Shown in pieces: positions 28,441 to 36,790 of a stretch of 64,000 nt of DNA. Each line of letters opens with the position of its first letter. Position 1 is the first letter of the stretch. A model generated the notes under the pieces. The model had not been told where the DNA came from. It was given only the letters and a program-made list of their open reading frames with translations, and searched no databases. Made by a program: the position numbers and the translations under genes. The stretch lies in NCBI RefSeq assembly GCF_003001995.1, contig NZ_PVNB01000017.1:1-64000 (forward strand). The letters are read 5' to 3'. The stretch comes from Orenia metallireducens. Its GTDB lineage: Bacteria > Bacillota > Halanaerobiia > Halobacteroidales > Halobacteroidaceae.

Positions 28441-29040
28441 TTACTGTAAGGGATCCTGTTCTTGTACTTCCTCTACTTGATTAAAGAGGTTAAGTTTATG
28501 ATCATTAATTGATGTAGAGAAATTAACTGATGTATTTAGTTTTGTAGCGATCTGTTTAATAGCCTTCTTTATCTCCTCAATATCTTCTTTAGTCGCATAA
28601 GATTGTTGAGGATTCGCTTCTATACTCAAGTCACCATTGGCTTCAAGTACTGCTGATTTTATCTTTAAGATATTATTGATCTTCTTTATCCTTAACTTCA
28701 TCTTTAATTCATCTACAGTCATCATTGATTTAATTAGGTTCTTCTCTAATATCTCACCATCTTTAATCAGCTCAACAGGTTGACCGATTATCCAGTTCTT
28801 GATTTTAGGGAGATAAATCTCTATAAAAGAGGTTATTATCAGACCACTAACTATTAAAGCACCACCATAGAAAGCCATTAATGGGTCTTCTGATTTGAGT
28901 GGATGGACTAGGACTGTACCGATACCGATCATAATGGCTACCTCTGCTGGTGTTGATTGTGAAATACTCTTCTTTCCTCCAAGTCTTAGTAAGATAATAG
29001 CACCTATAAAATAGATTATTGCCTTTAAGAAATGATACAT
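28441..29040 (-). CDS. DUF421 (YetF-like) membrane protein
   Basis: The 199-residue protein has two to three N-terminal membrane helices (about 5-20, 33-52, 55-75) with RLGGKKSISQSTPAEVAIMIGIGTVLVHPL, the DUF421 signature. A cytoplasmic YetF-type domain follows (GQPVELIKDGEILEKNLIKSMMTVDELKMKLR). The C-terminus is a charged helix. YetF proteins are found in spore-formers and others, but their biochemical role is not established. Confidence 0.85.
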   Translation of the reverse strand: MYHFLKAIIYFIGAIILLRLGGKKSISQSTPAEVAIMIGIGTVLVHPLKSEDPLMAFYGGALIVSGLIITSFIEIYLPKIKNWIIGQPVELIKDGEILEKNLIKSMMTVDELKMKLRIKKINNILKIKSAVLEANGDLSIEANPQQSYATKEDIEEIKKAIKQIATKLNTSVNFSTSINDHKLNLFNQVEEVQEQDPLQ

Positions 29041-29137
29041 AATAGATTCTCCTTTGGTTTATTAGTTACTTCTTAATTATTTTATATAAGAGGCTTAAAA
29101 AAATACGTTTAATTTCAATATGAGGATAAAGCTAGAT

Positions 29138-29164
29138 ATTGCGACACTTAAAAGTGTGGCACTA
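29138..29164. repeat. Inverted copy of the TTGCGACACTT motif
   Basis: TATTGCGACACTT runs straight into AAAAGTGTGGCAC, forming a near-perfect head-to-head pair. The half-site recurs at 16562 and 17701. Confidence 0.5.
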
Positions 29165-29249
29165 TTCCCATATTAAATTACTGTAAAGTTGGATATAGAT
29201 AATAGAGAGTTAACGAAAATTTAACTTTACAAAAATACTAATCAATGCT

Positions 29250-29283
29250 AATATATAAATAGATATAAATATGTTTATATATT
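29250..29283. promoter_or_regulatory. Possible ArsR operator of the ars operon
   Basis: AATATATAAA (29250-29259) and TTTATATATT (29274-29283) form an inverted repeat 35 bp before arsR. AT-rich palindromes of this type are common ArsR sites; the match is by shape only. Confidence 0.4.
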
Positions 29284-29317
29284 AAGTAGAAATTTTAAAT
29301 AGGAGAGGAAGAATAGA

Positions 29318-29632
29318 ATGGATAATATAGCAGATATAGCAGAAGTGTTAAAGGCTCTAGCAGACAATACTCGCTTAGAGATTATCAATCTCTTATCCTG
29401 TGGGAAGATGTGTGTCTGTGACTTGGTTGAAGAGTTAGATTTGAGCCAACCAAATATCTCTCACCATTTAAAGATACTTAAAAATGCTAATTTAATTATT
29501 GCTACTAAGCGAGGTAGATGGGTAGATTATCAGTTAAACCAAGAAGTAGTGGAACAATTACAGAATAATTTAAAATACATCACAACCTATGATGCTCAAA
29601 AATGTGATTTTGAAAGAAGTACTTGTGAATAA
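29318..29632 (+). CDS. arsR: Arsenic-responsive repressor ArsR
   Basis: The 104-residue winged-helix repressor has KALADNTRLEIINLL, the arsenite-binding CVCDLVEEL (vicinal Cys in alpha3) and QPNISHHLKILKNANLI. A further Cys pair near the C-terminus (CDFERSTC) may also bind metalloid. It leads the operon arsR-arsD-arsA1-arsA2-phosphoesterase-CC protein-acr3 and should repress it until As(III) or Sb(III) binds. Confidence 0.95.
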   Translation: MDNIADIAEVLKALADNTRLEIINLLSCGKMCVCDLVEELDLSQPNISHHLKILKNANLIIATKRGRWVDYQLNQEVVEQLQNNLKYITTYDAQKCDFERSTCE

Positions 29633-29660
29633 TAAATAAGTAAAATAAGGAGGAATTTAG

Positions 29661-29984
29661 ATGAGTAAAATTAAGGTTACTATTTATGAGCCACCAATGT
29701 GCTGTCCAACAGGAGCTTGTGGTCCTAATGTTGATGATAAACTTGTTAAATTTAATGAGGCACTTAAGCAATTAAAGAAAGAAGGTATTGAAGTAGAGAG
29801 AAATTCAATGAATAATAATCCTATTGCTTTTCAACAGAATAAAGCTATTTTAGATTTAGTTAATACTCAAGGAACTAAGGATTTACCTGCAACTGCAATT
29901 AATGGTACCTTTATTAAATTAGGAGAATACCCAACTCTAGAAGAGTTAAAAGCTGAGATAGCAAAAGTTAAGGAGGCTAAATAA
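29661..29984 (+). CDS. arsD: Arsenic metallochaperone ArsD
   Basis: The 107-residue protein carries EPPMCCPTGACGP, whose Cys 12, 13 and 18 positions match the As(III) site of ArsD. ArsD hands arsenite to ArsA and is a weak co-repressor. Its stop overlaps the arsA1 start (TAATG), which suggests translational coupling. Confidence 0.96.
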   Translation: MSKIKVTIYEPPMCCPTGACGPNVDDKLVKFNEALKQLKKEGIEVERNSMNNNPIAFQQNKAILDLVNTQGTKDLPATAINGTFIKLGEYPTLEELKAEIAKVKEAK

Positions 29985-30862
29985 TGTCTGAAACTAAATT
30001 TATCTTCTTTTCTGGTAAGGGTGGAGTAGGTAAGACCTCAATGGCATCTACTACTGCTGTCTATTATGCTAGAAAAGGACTTAATACTATTCTAGTAACT
30101 ACAGATCCAGCTGCTAATCTCTCTGATGTCTTTGAACAAAAGATTGGTCATCAGGTTACTAAAATTGCTGGAATCGGTAACCTATCTGCTATGGAGATAG
30201 ACTCTAAAGAAGCAACAGAAGAGTATAAAGAGAAAGCCTTAGCACCAATGAAGGAAATCTTTAATGATGAGATGCTAAAGCTGATTGAAGAACAATTAAA
30301 CTCTCCTTGTACTGAGGAGATGGCATCCTTTGATAGATTTATTGACTTTATGGATGATGACCAATATGACATAGTTATCTTTGACACAGCTCCAACAGGT
30401 CATACCATCAGATTATTAGAATTACCTGTTGATTGGAGTAAACATATCGAAGAGAGTGCCCAAGGTAGTGGTCAAACTTGTATGGGACCTGTGCAGAATA
30501 TTCAAGAGTCAAAGGAGAAGTATGACCGTGCAGTGGAATTATTAAAGGATACTGATCGAACAGAATTTGTTTTTGTGATGCACCCTGAAGGTAGTTCAAT
30601 CAGAGAGACAATCCGTTCTAGTCAAGAATTACAAGAGATTGGAATTAATACCAGCAATATAATTGTTAATGGAATCTTACCTGAAGAGGAGTGTCAAAAC
30701 CCTTTCTTTAAAAAGAGGGGTGAGATGCAGCAAAAGTATTTAACTCAAATAGAAGAAGAAATTGACTTGCCAACTAAGAAGATGTACTTATTAGACCAAG
30801 AGATTAAAGGATTAGAAGTATTAACTAAAGTAGCCGCTATCCTTTATAAGGAGGGAAGATAA
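29984..30862 (+). CDS. arsA1: Arsenite-stimulated ATPase, A1-type half
   Basis: The 292-residue protein has P-loop SGKGGVGKTS at residues 10-19, SPCTEEMASFD, the switch motif DTAPTGHT and GQTCMGP. Well-studied ArsA is a single ~580-residue chain with A1 and A2 halves and metalloid ligands Cys113, Cys172 and Cys422. This protein has the equivalents of the two A1 cysteines (SPCTEE and QTCMG). It energises arsenite export together with arsA2 and Acr3. It ends in a TAATG overlap with arsA2. Confidence 0.94.
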   Translation: MSETKFIFFSGKGGVGKTSMASTTAVYYARKGLNTILVTTDPAANLSDVFEQKIGHQVTKIAGIGNLSAMEIDSKEATEEYKEKALAPMKEIFNDEMLKLIEEQLNSPCTEEMASFDRFIDFMDDDQYDIVIFDTAPTGHTIRLLELPVDWSKHIEESAQGSGQTCMGPVQNIQESKEKYDRAVELLKDTDRTEFVFVMHPEGSSIRETIRSSQELQEIGINTSNIIVNGILPEEECQNPFFKKRGEMQQKYLTQIEEEIDLPTKKMYLLDQEIKGLEVLTKVAAILYKEGR

Positions 30863-31752
30863 TGAGAGATGATGCTCAAGTATTATTACCAACAGCTAAA
30901 GAACCACGCCTAATCTTTTTTGCTGGTAAAGGAGGTGTAGGTAAGACCTCTATCTCTTCAGTGACTGCTGTTTACTTAGCGAGATTAGGTTATAAGACCT
31001 TATTATTAACTACAGATCCTGCCTCCCATTTAGAGGATGTCTTTGAGCAAGAAGTTTCAGGTGAGGTTACTAAGGTAGCTGGAGTGGATAATTTAGATAT
31101 TGTTAAGATTGACCCTAAAGCTGTTGCTGGGGAGTATAAAGAAAAAGTCTTAGCAGATGCTAAAGCGAAGGATTATAGTGAAGAGGTACTAATGGGACTT
31201 AAAGAAGAGTTAGATTCTCCTTGTACTGAGGAGATGGCATCCTTTGATAAATTTGTAGATTATACTGAAGAAGATGACTATCAAATCATTGTCTTTGATA
31301 CAGCTCCAACAGGTCATACTTTAAGATTATTAGAGCTACCAATGAACTGGGAGCAACAATTAGAATTTAAAACATCTATCAATACTAGTACCCAAGCAGA
31401 CTTAGAATCACAGCAGAAGTTTAAGAGGGTAATAGCTAGATTAGAGGATAAAGAGCAGACGACTTTCTCTTTTGTAGTCTATCCTGAAAACACACCTATC
31501 TTAGAGGCACACCGAGCTGTTGAAGAGTTAGAGACAGTTAATGTAAAGACACAACTGGTAGTTGCCAATCAGATTCTGCCAACAGAGTATTGTACTACAC
31601 CATACTTTAAAAAGAGAAGAAAGATGCAAGAAGAACATTTAGCTAATATGGAGAAGAAGTTTAATGCTCCAATTATTCAAATGCCTTTATTTGCAGAAGA
31701 GATTCAAGGTTTAGATACTTTGATTGAAGCTGGTAAAGCACTATATGAATAA
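30862..31752 (+). CDS. arsA2: Arsenite-stimulated ATPase, A2-type half
   Basis: The 296-residue paralogue of the preceding gene has its own P-loop AGKGGVGKTS and DTAPTGHT. It keeps SPCTEEMASFD (the Cys422-like position) but lacks the QTCMG cysteine, as the A2 half of classic ArsA does. I infer a two-chain heterodimer of arsA1 and arsA2. Confidence 0.93.
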   Translation: MRDDAQVLLPTAKEPRLIFFAGKGGVGKTSISSVTAVYLARLGYKTLLLTTDPASHLEDVFEQEVSGEVTKVAGVDNLDIVKIDPKAVAGEYKEKVLADAKAKDYSEEVLMGLKEELDSPCTEEMASFDKFVDYTEEDDYQIIVFDTAPTGHTLRLLELPMNWEQQLEFKTSINTSTQADLESQQKFKRVIARLEDKEQTTFSFVVYPENTPILEAHRAVEELETVNVKTQLVVANQILPTEYCTTPYFKKRRKMQEEHLANMEKKFNAPIIQMPLFAEEIQGLDTLIEAGKALYE

Positions 31753-32012
31753 ACAAATTTACAATGTACAATTTGTAATTGACAATAAAAGCATTTAAAC
31801 ATATAAAAGAAAAAAAGGATTATTAACCACGAATTAACACAAATGAAACACGAATAGAGAGTTAAAAGATTAAATTCTAATAAAATGGTTTTGAATTATT
31901 CGTGTGGATTTGTGTATATTTGTGGTAAAAAAGATTTTGATTTATTTATTCTATTAATAATGATATTTTTAACTATACATTATCAATTATTAACTGCCAA
32001 TTAAAAAGGAGG
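31753..32012. repeat. Nested heptamer-periodic hairpin repeats inside the ars operon
   Basis: The 267-bp gap holds TACAATG-TACAATT-TGTAATT, then CACGAAT-TAACACA-AATGAAA-CACGAAT, with inverted counterparts (ATTCGTG-TGGATTT-GTGTATA-TTTGTGG; ATTATCA-ATTATTA-ACTGCCA-ATT). The whole region can fold into one long imperfect hairpin. It may insulate or process the mRNA between arsA2 and the downstream genes. Confidence 0.6.
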
Positions 32013-32019
32013 GTTTATA

Positions 32020-32733
32020 ATGAGAGTAGCTGTAATTTCAGATGTACATGGTAATATTTTTGCTTTAGAAAGTGTCTTAGAGGATATCAAAGGAAGAGAT
32101 ATAGATGAGATAGTCTGTACTGGAGATTTAGTGGGCTATGGTCCTTTTCCTAATGAGGTAATCGCTATGATTCAAGAGAAAGGGATTAAGACTATTCAAG
32201 GTAATTATGATGATGCTATCGGTAATAGGAGAATTGCTTGTGGCTGTGACTACAAGACGGAGCGTTCTCAAAAGATAGGGATGTCTTCTATGAACTATAC
32301 TGCAATGGAGACTACTGAAGAGAATAAAGAGTTCTTAGCGAATTTACCTTTTAGTTTGACTTTAGAGATAGAGGATAAGACTGCTTTGTTTGTCCATGGT
32401 AGCCCTAGAAAGATTAATGAATACTTATATGAAGATAGTGAAGCAGTAGCAGAGGTCGCAGAGGAGATAGAAGAGGATATCTTGGTCTGTGGGCATACAC
32501 ACCTACCTTACCATAGAATTATCAAGGGTAAGCATATGATGAATGTTGGTAGTATTGGTAAACCAAAGCATGGTAATCCTAATGCTATTTATACAATAAT
32601 TGAAGTCATTGATGGTAAGATAAAGACAGAGTTTATTGAGGTCATCTATCCAGTAGCTAAGTTAACTGCTGCTATTAAAGAGACAGATTTAGCTGAAGAG
32701 TTAGTTGAAGTGTTTGAAAAAGGAAATAGCTAA
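32020..32733 (+). CDS. YfcE/MJ0936-type metallophosphoesterase
   Basis: The 237-residue calcineurin-like phosphoesterase has the metal motifs DVHGN (8-12), GDLVGYG, GNYDDA, VHGSPR and CGHTHLPY in order, ending NVGSIGKPKHGNP. It hydrolyses a phosphoester in the cytoplasm; the substrate is unknown. Its place between arsA2 and acr3 suggests, without proof, a part in the arsenic response. Confidence 0.9.
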   Translation: MRVAVISDVHGNIFALESVLEDIKGRDIDEIVCTGDLVGYGPFPNEVIAMIQEKGIKTIQGNYDDAIGNRRIACGCDYKTERSQKIGMSSMNYTAMETTEENKEFLANLPFSLTLEIEDKTALFVHGSPRKINEYLYEDSEAVAEVAEEIEEDILVCGHTHLPYHRIIKGKHMMNVGSIGKPKHGNPNAIYTIIEVIDGKIKTEFIEVIYPVAKLTAAIKETDLAEELVEVFEKGNS

Positions 32734-32736
32734 TAG

Positions 32737-33051
32737 ATGGAGGTTGTAATTAAGTCAAAGTTAAAGGAGTATGCTAAGGGAAGAAACTTAGTAATTACTA
32801 TTCGTCAGTTAACAGTTAATAGTTGCTGTGGAGGAAAGATAATGCCTGGTGGAATCCGTCAGGCTAAAACCCCTCCCCAAGTAATTGAAGGAAGTCCTAA
32901 GGAAGATAATATAGCAGATTATCAAAAGCTTTTAAAAGATGGAATAACTATTTACTTACATCAAAATTTACTAGCTAGTTATTCCAAACTCAGATTAGAT
33001 ATTAAGAAGTTAGGCTTTATTAAGAGGTTTACCCTTGAAAGCTTTGAATAA
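32737..33051 (+). CDS. Small CC-motif protein of the ars operon (CC/Se motif family-like)
   Basis: The 104-residue protein has a VNSCCGGK motif near residue 30 and the pattern MxVxIKSKLKEYAKGRNLVITI ... DGITIYLHQNLLASYSKLRLDIKKLGFIKRF. This resembles the CC/Se motif family, in which one of two adjacent cysteines is sometimes selenocysteine. The vicinal Cys pair could bind As(III). The gene starts 3 bp after the phosphoesterase gene and 15 bp before acr3. Confidence 0.6.
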   Translation: MEVVIKSKLKEYAKGRNLVITIRQLTVNSCCGGKIMPGGIRQAKTPPQVIEGSPKEDNIADYQKLLKDGITIYLHQNLLASYSKLRLDIKKLGFIKRFTLESFE

Positions 33052-33066
33052 TAAGGAGGATTAATT

Positions 33067-34158
33067 ATGAAGAATCATGAAGTTGAGGAAGATGTAATTG
33101 TTAATGAAGATGGTGGCTTAGGATTTTTTGAAAGATATTTAACACTTTGGGTAGCTATATGTATTGTAATTGGAATTGGAGTGGGACGCTTTTTACCGAT
33201 TATCCCAGAGACCTTAAGCCAATTTGAGTATGCTCAGGTCTCGATTCCAGTAGCGATTTTAATCTGGTTTATGATTTATCCGATGATGGTACAGATTGAT
33301 TTCGGTAGTATCTTAGAGGCAGGAAGAAAACCTAAAGGTTTAGCTTTAACCTTAATAGTTAACTGGTTAATCAAACCTTTTACGATGGCTTTCTTTGCCT
33401 GGTTATTCTTTAAGAATATCTTTGGAGCCTTTATCAATCCAGAGTTAGCAGAGCAGTATATTGCTGGGGCAATTTTATTAGGAGCTGCTCCTTGTACAGC
33501 TATGGTTTTTGTCTGGAGTTATTTAACTGATGGAGATGCTAGTTATACCTTAGTACAGGTAGCTGTTAATGATTTGGTATTAGTTTTTGCCTTCGCACCT
33601 TTAGTTATCTTCTTATTGGGGGTAACAGACTTTGTAGTTCCTTATAATACTATCCTATTATCGGTAGTCTTATATATCTTAGTACCTCTAGTGGCAGGAT
33701 ATTTATCCCGTAAGTATTTAATTAAGAATAAGGGGATTGATTGGTTTGAGAATGTCTATCTTAAGAAATTAAGTAACTTTACAATCATTGGATTATTATT
33801 AACCTTGATTATTCTATTCTCTTTCCAAGGGGATATTATCTTAAATAATCCATTAGATATTGTCTTGATTGCAATACCATTAACAATTCAGACCTTCTTT
33901 ATCTTTATTATTGCTTATGGTGGGGCTAAGTTGCTTAAGCTAGACCATAGTGTAGCAGCCCCTGCAAGTATGATTGGAGCTAGTAACTTCTTTGAGCTAG
34001 CAGTAGCTACAGCTATTTCCTTATTTGGACTTAAATCAGGAGCTGCATTAGCAACTGTAGTGGGAGTCTTAGTAGAAGTTCCTGTGATGTTGGCTTTAGT
34101 GGGGATTGCTAATCGTACTCGCCATTGGTTTCCAAGTAAGAGTAGAGAAGTAAATTAG
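33067..34158 (+). CDS. acr3: Arsenite efflux permease Acr3
   Basis: The 363-residue protein has ten membrane helices and the Acr3 hallmarks: [19 protein letters not shown] with the essential Cys, PMMVQIDFG and [19 protein letters not shown]. It expels As(III) from the cytoplasm, here probably coupled to the ArsA pair. It ends the operon before a 50-bp palindromic terminator. Confidence 0.96.
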   Translation: MKNHEVEEDVIVNEDGGLGFFERYLTLWVAICIVIGIGVGRFLPIIPETLSQFEYAQVSIPVAILIWFMIYPMMVQIDFGSILEAGRKPKGLALTLIVNWLIKPFTMAFFAWLFFKNIFGAFINPELAEQYIAGAILLGAAPCTAMVFVWSYLTDGDASYTLVQVAVNDLVLVFAFAPLVIFLLGVTDFVVPYNTILLSVVLYILVPLVAGYLSRKYLIKNKGIDWFENVYLKKLSNFTIIGLLLTLIILFSFQGDIILNNPLDIVLIAIPLTIQTFFIFIIAYGGAKLLKLDHSVAAPASMIGASNFFELAVATAISLFGLKSGAALATVVGVLVEVPVMLALVGIANRTRHWFPSKSREVN

Positions 34159-34190
34159 TCTTTTAACTGTGTTCTAGTAAAAATAAACTC

Positions 34191-34240
34191 AAATAGAAAT
34201 AAGATAGCCCCCTAATTAGGGGGCTATCTTATTTCTATTT
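34191..34240. terminator. Perfect 50-bp palindrome, bidirectional terminator
   Basis: 34191-34215 is the exact reverse complement of 34216-34240, centred on CCCCCTAATTAGGGGG. It lies between convergent acr3 and the FMN-binding lipoprotein gene and has TATTTATTTT after it. Confidence 0.85.
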
Positions 34241-34270
34241 ATTTTCTAGGATAAAGCTAAGGATGAAATA

Positions 34271-35344
34271 TTAAAATCTACCTTTAATAACTTCCTTTTC
34301 TGTGATTATTCCAGCTTTTACTAGAGTTCTTTGATAAGAAGTTGATTCTCTAGACATTCTAACAGTTGCACCTGAGATAGTATCTGCAGAATTTTGTACA
34401 GTTTTAGTTGCACCAGATGTTGTATCAAGTCCAAAGAAGTTATCTTCATTAATATTCTTATTGTAACGAGAATTGCTCCAGTCAACTAAAGAAGTTACTT
34501 TTATTGCATTTTTACCAATTAAATAATCTGCGATAGCTTGATAGTTTCCTTCCCAGCCACCTATACCAGTAAATCCATAGCTTACTTCCATTTCAGCAGG
34601 TCTATTTCCTTCAAAGCTTACACCAACTCGTTGTAAAAATTCTTTTATACTAGATTTTTTAGTAAGTCCTTCAAAAACACCTTGACCTGTTAGAACATAA
34701 GGGTCTTTATAGAAGCTTAAAACATTATAATCAGCATATTCATCCCAACTCTTAGGTTTTATATTTCCGGATTTTGATGTTCTAACTGTTGGTACAACTA
34801 GACCATTTCCAATAGTCATATCCTTCATCTTTGTGTTATATTCAAAATCCTTATCCATCTTAAATTCAAATTGATATCTTGTATATGGTTCTACAATAAC
34901 TAAAGCTACAGTTCCATTTTTATCTACTGCTACAGCGTAGAATGCCATCATATCTGCAGTTTTAACACTAAACATAGACTCTCCTGCAGCATAATCTTGG
35001 TTATCAGATGCTAAAGTAGCGATAGTAGGTGTTTTAGAAAAGTCAACATTTACTTCAGCTTTAGTATCTTGTCTTGTATACCAATTTCCTTCTTTATCTT
35101 TTTTGAAGAAAAGCATACTAGCGTCAGTAATAATTCCTTTAGAGTCGATAGTAAGTTTTGTTTCTATCTTTTGAGCTGCATCTTCTAGTAACACCTCTTT
35201 TGACTCACCTTTCCATGAATAACCTACATAAGTACCAGAATAATCTTTTTGTACAGCAGTCTCCTCAGTATTTTGTCCAGAGCATGCCGATAGAGAGAAG
35301 AGTGCAATAATTAGAGCAATTAATAAATTGTATTTCTTTAACAT
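34271..35344 (-). CDS. FMN-binding-domain lipoprotein with two SGAT motifs
   Basis: The 357-residue protein has a lipoprotein signal (LFSLSAC, Cys 21). Near its end are two flavinylation-type motifs, DTTSGAT (about 307-313) and DTISGAT (about 321-327). FMN can be linked covalently to the last Thr of such motifs by ApbE. It is exported and membrane-anchored, so it may take part in extracytoplasmic electron transfer, for example metal reduction. No apbE is in the window. A Fur-box-like sequence lies upstream at 35568. Confidence 0.8.
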   Translation of the reverse strand: MLKKYNLLIALIIALFSLSACSGQNTEETAVQKDYSGTYVGYSWKGESKEVLLEDAAQKIETKLTIDSKGIITDASMLFFKKDKEGNWYTRQDTKAEVNVDFSKTPTIATLASDNQDYAAGESMFSVKTADMMAFYAVAVDKNGTVALVIVEPYTRYQFEFKMDKDFEYNTKMKDMTIGNGLVVPTVRTSKSGNIKPKSWDEYADYNVLSFYKDPYVLTGQGVFEGLTKKSSIKEFLQRVGVSFEGNRPAEMEVSYGFTGIGGWEGNYQAIADYLIGKNAIKVTSLVDWSNSRYNKNINEDNFFGLDTTSGATKTVQNSADTISGATVRMSRESTSYQRTLVKAGIITEKEVIKGRF

Positions 35345-35567
35345 AATAAGTCCTCCTTTGAATAAAGTTCCTTAATTATCAAATAAGTAATTATTTAAAG
35401 TTCATTATCTTCTATAATCTTATAAATAAAAGGTTTATTTATTATTCCTTCATCTTATATGTATTAAAATTAACACTATCGTTGATAGATTACCCTCCTT
35501 TTACTGCGCTAGCATAGTAGCTATAGATGTTGAAAGAACTCATGTAGTCTTCTATTTAGATTTGCCC

Positions 35568-35586
35568 GATAATGATAATCAACATC
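35568..35586. promoter_or_regulatory. Fur-box-like iron operator
   Basis: GATAATGATAATCAACATC matches 17 of 19 positions of the classic Fur consensus GATAATGATAATCATTATC. It may control the FMN-binding lipoprotein on the minus strand; it is about 220 bp upstream of that start. Confidence 0.6.
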
Positions 35587-35731
35587 AATTATTTTAATTT
35601 ATATTATCTGTTTTGTCAATATTTTAAGAAAGTTTTTTGTATTTTTCTTTAATAAACAATTATTGCTAATTTTCGGTATTAATCTTTATTTATTCACTTT
35701 ATTTGATATTCCTATTATAAGAAAAATACTA

Positions 35732-35782
35732 TTGAGAATAATAGATTATTATGATATGATAATGTCGTAGTCCGATATCGGA
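35732..35782 (+). promoter_or_regulatory. padR-fetAB promoter with palindromic operator
   Basis: TTGAGA (35732-35737), a 17-base spacer and TATGAT (35755-35760) form a promoter. The perfect 12-bp palindrome TCCGATATCGGA (35771-35782) follows where a repressor would block initiation, so PadR autoregulation is likely. Confidence 0.6.
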
Positions 35783-35812
35783 TGTGGATATATATAAATC
35801 ATATATTTAGAG

Positions 35813-36130
35813 GTGAGTATAATTAAAGACAAAATTTTAAGAAAATTTTTTCTAGGTTTTATCCAAATCCATATGCTTCACCATGCCAAACAGAAGCCTT
35901 TTTATGGTTCGTGGATGATAGAAGAGCTTGGTGAGCATGGCTATAATATCAGTCCTGGAACATTATATCCTATGCTGCATAGCATGGAGTCTAAGGGTCT
36001 TTTAGAGCAAGAAGAGAGAACTGTAGAGGGGAGAGTTAGAAAATATTACAAGATAACTGAACTAGGGGATGAAGTTTTAGAAGAGGCTAGAAAGAAGGCT
36101 TATGAATTATTTAAAGAGATAAAAGAATAA
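35813..36130 (+). CDS. PadR-family regulator of the metal exporter
   Basis: The ~100-residue winged-helix protein has FLGFIQIHMLHHAKQKPFYGSWMIEELGEHGYNISPGTLYPMLHSMESKGLL and RVRKYYKIT, which mark PadR. GTG 35813 sits inside the only ribosome-site-like sequence (AGAGGTGA). Translation may instead start at ATT 35822, giving the IKDKILRKFF start seen in relatives. It is followed after a few bases by the ABC genes and probably represses them. Confidence 0.85.
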   Translation: MSIIKDKILRKFFLGFIQIHMLHHAKQKPFYGSWMIEELGEHGYNISPGTLYPMLHSMESKGLLEQEERTVEGRVRKYYKITELGDEVLEEARKKAYELFKEIKE

Positions 36131-36148
36131 TTAATGAGGGGGCAGACC

Positions 36149-36787
36149 ATGTTTACACTTAAAAAGGTAAAGTATAAGGATGTTCTTAATATTGAAGCTC
36201 TTACTATTAAAAAGCACAAAGTTACTTGTATTGTAGGGCAGAGTGGGAGTGGAAAGACGACATTATTAAGGCTCTTAAATAAATTAATCAGTTGTGATAG
36301 TGGAAAAATAACTTACAAGAATCAAGCTCTAAAAGAGATAGATTCTGTAGAGTTAAGAAGAGATCTTGTAATGCTTCCCCAAGCACCTGCTATCTTTAGT
36401 GGTAGTATCAAAGATAATCTATTAATAGGACTTAAATTCTCTGAAAAACCACTGGTTGCAGATGAGAAGCTTTTGGAAGTGTTAAAATTAGTGAGACTGA
36501 AGAAAGAACTATCAGAAGATGCTGAAAAATTATCTGGTGGAGAGAAGCAGAGGTTAGCCCTAGGGAGGGTAATGTTAATGGAGCCAGAGGTTTTATTATT
36601 AGACGAACCATCTTCGGCACTAGATGAGGATACAGAACATATGATTATTGAAGCATTGGTCAATTATTCTAAAGAGAATAACAAGACTTTAATTATGGTT
36701 ACTCATTCTAAAAAGATAGCAGAGCAATTTTCTGATGAGATTATTGAAATTAAAGATGGTAGGGTACTAAATCAGAAGGAGGTGTAA
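36149..36787 (+). CDS. fetA: FetA-like ABC transporter ATP-binding protein
   Basis: The product of about 212 residues is a small ABC ATPase with Walker A GQSGSGKTT, Q-loop LPQAPAIFSGSI, signature LSGGEKQR and Walker B VLLLDEPSSAL. Together with the UPF0014 permease behind it (4-bp gap) it matches the FetAB exporter, which lowers cytoplasmic iron. ATG 36149 follows GAGGGGG by six bases and is preferred to ATG 36134. A truncated second copy is at 42554. Confidence 0.85.
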   Translation: MFTLKKVKYKDVLNIEALTIKKHKVTCIVGQSGSGKTTLLRLLNKLISCDSGKITYKNQALKEIDSVELRRDLVMLPQAPAIFSGSIKDNLLIGLKFSEKPLVADEKLLEVLKLVRLKKELSEDAEKLSGGEKQRLALGRVMLMEPEVLLLDEPSSALDEDTEHMIIEALVNYSKENNKTLIMVTHSKKIAEQFSDEIIEIKDGRVLNQKEV

Positions 36788-36790
36788 AGT

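Larger units (their letters stand above)
35345..35808. other. Divergent intergenic region between FMN lipoprotein and padR
   Basis: About 460 bp without a convincing gene. Visible are the lipoprotein's AGGAGG site, a second orphan AAAGGAGG on the minus strand near 35495-35505 with no ORF behind it, a Fur box at 35568 and the padR promoter at 35732. Confidence 0.5.
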
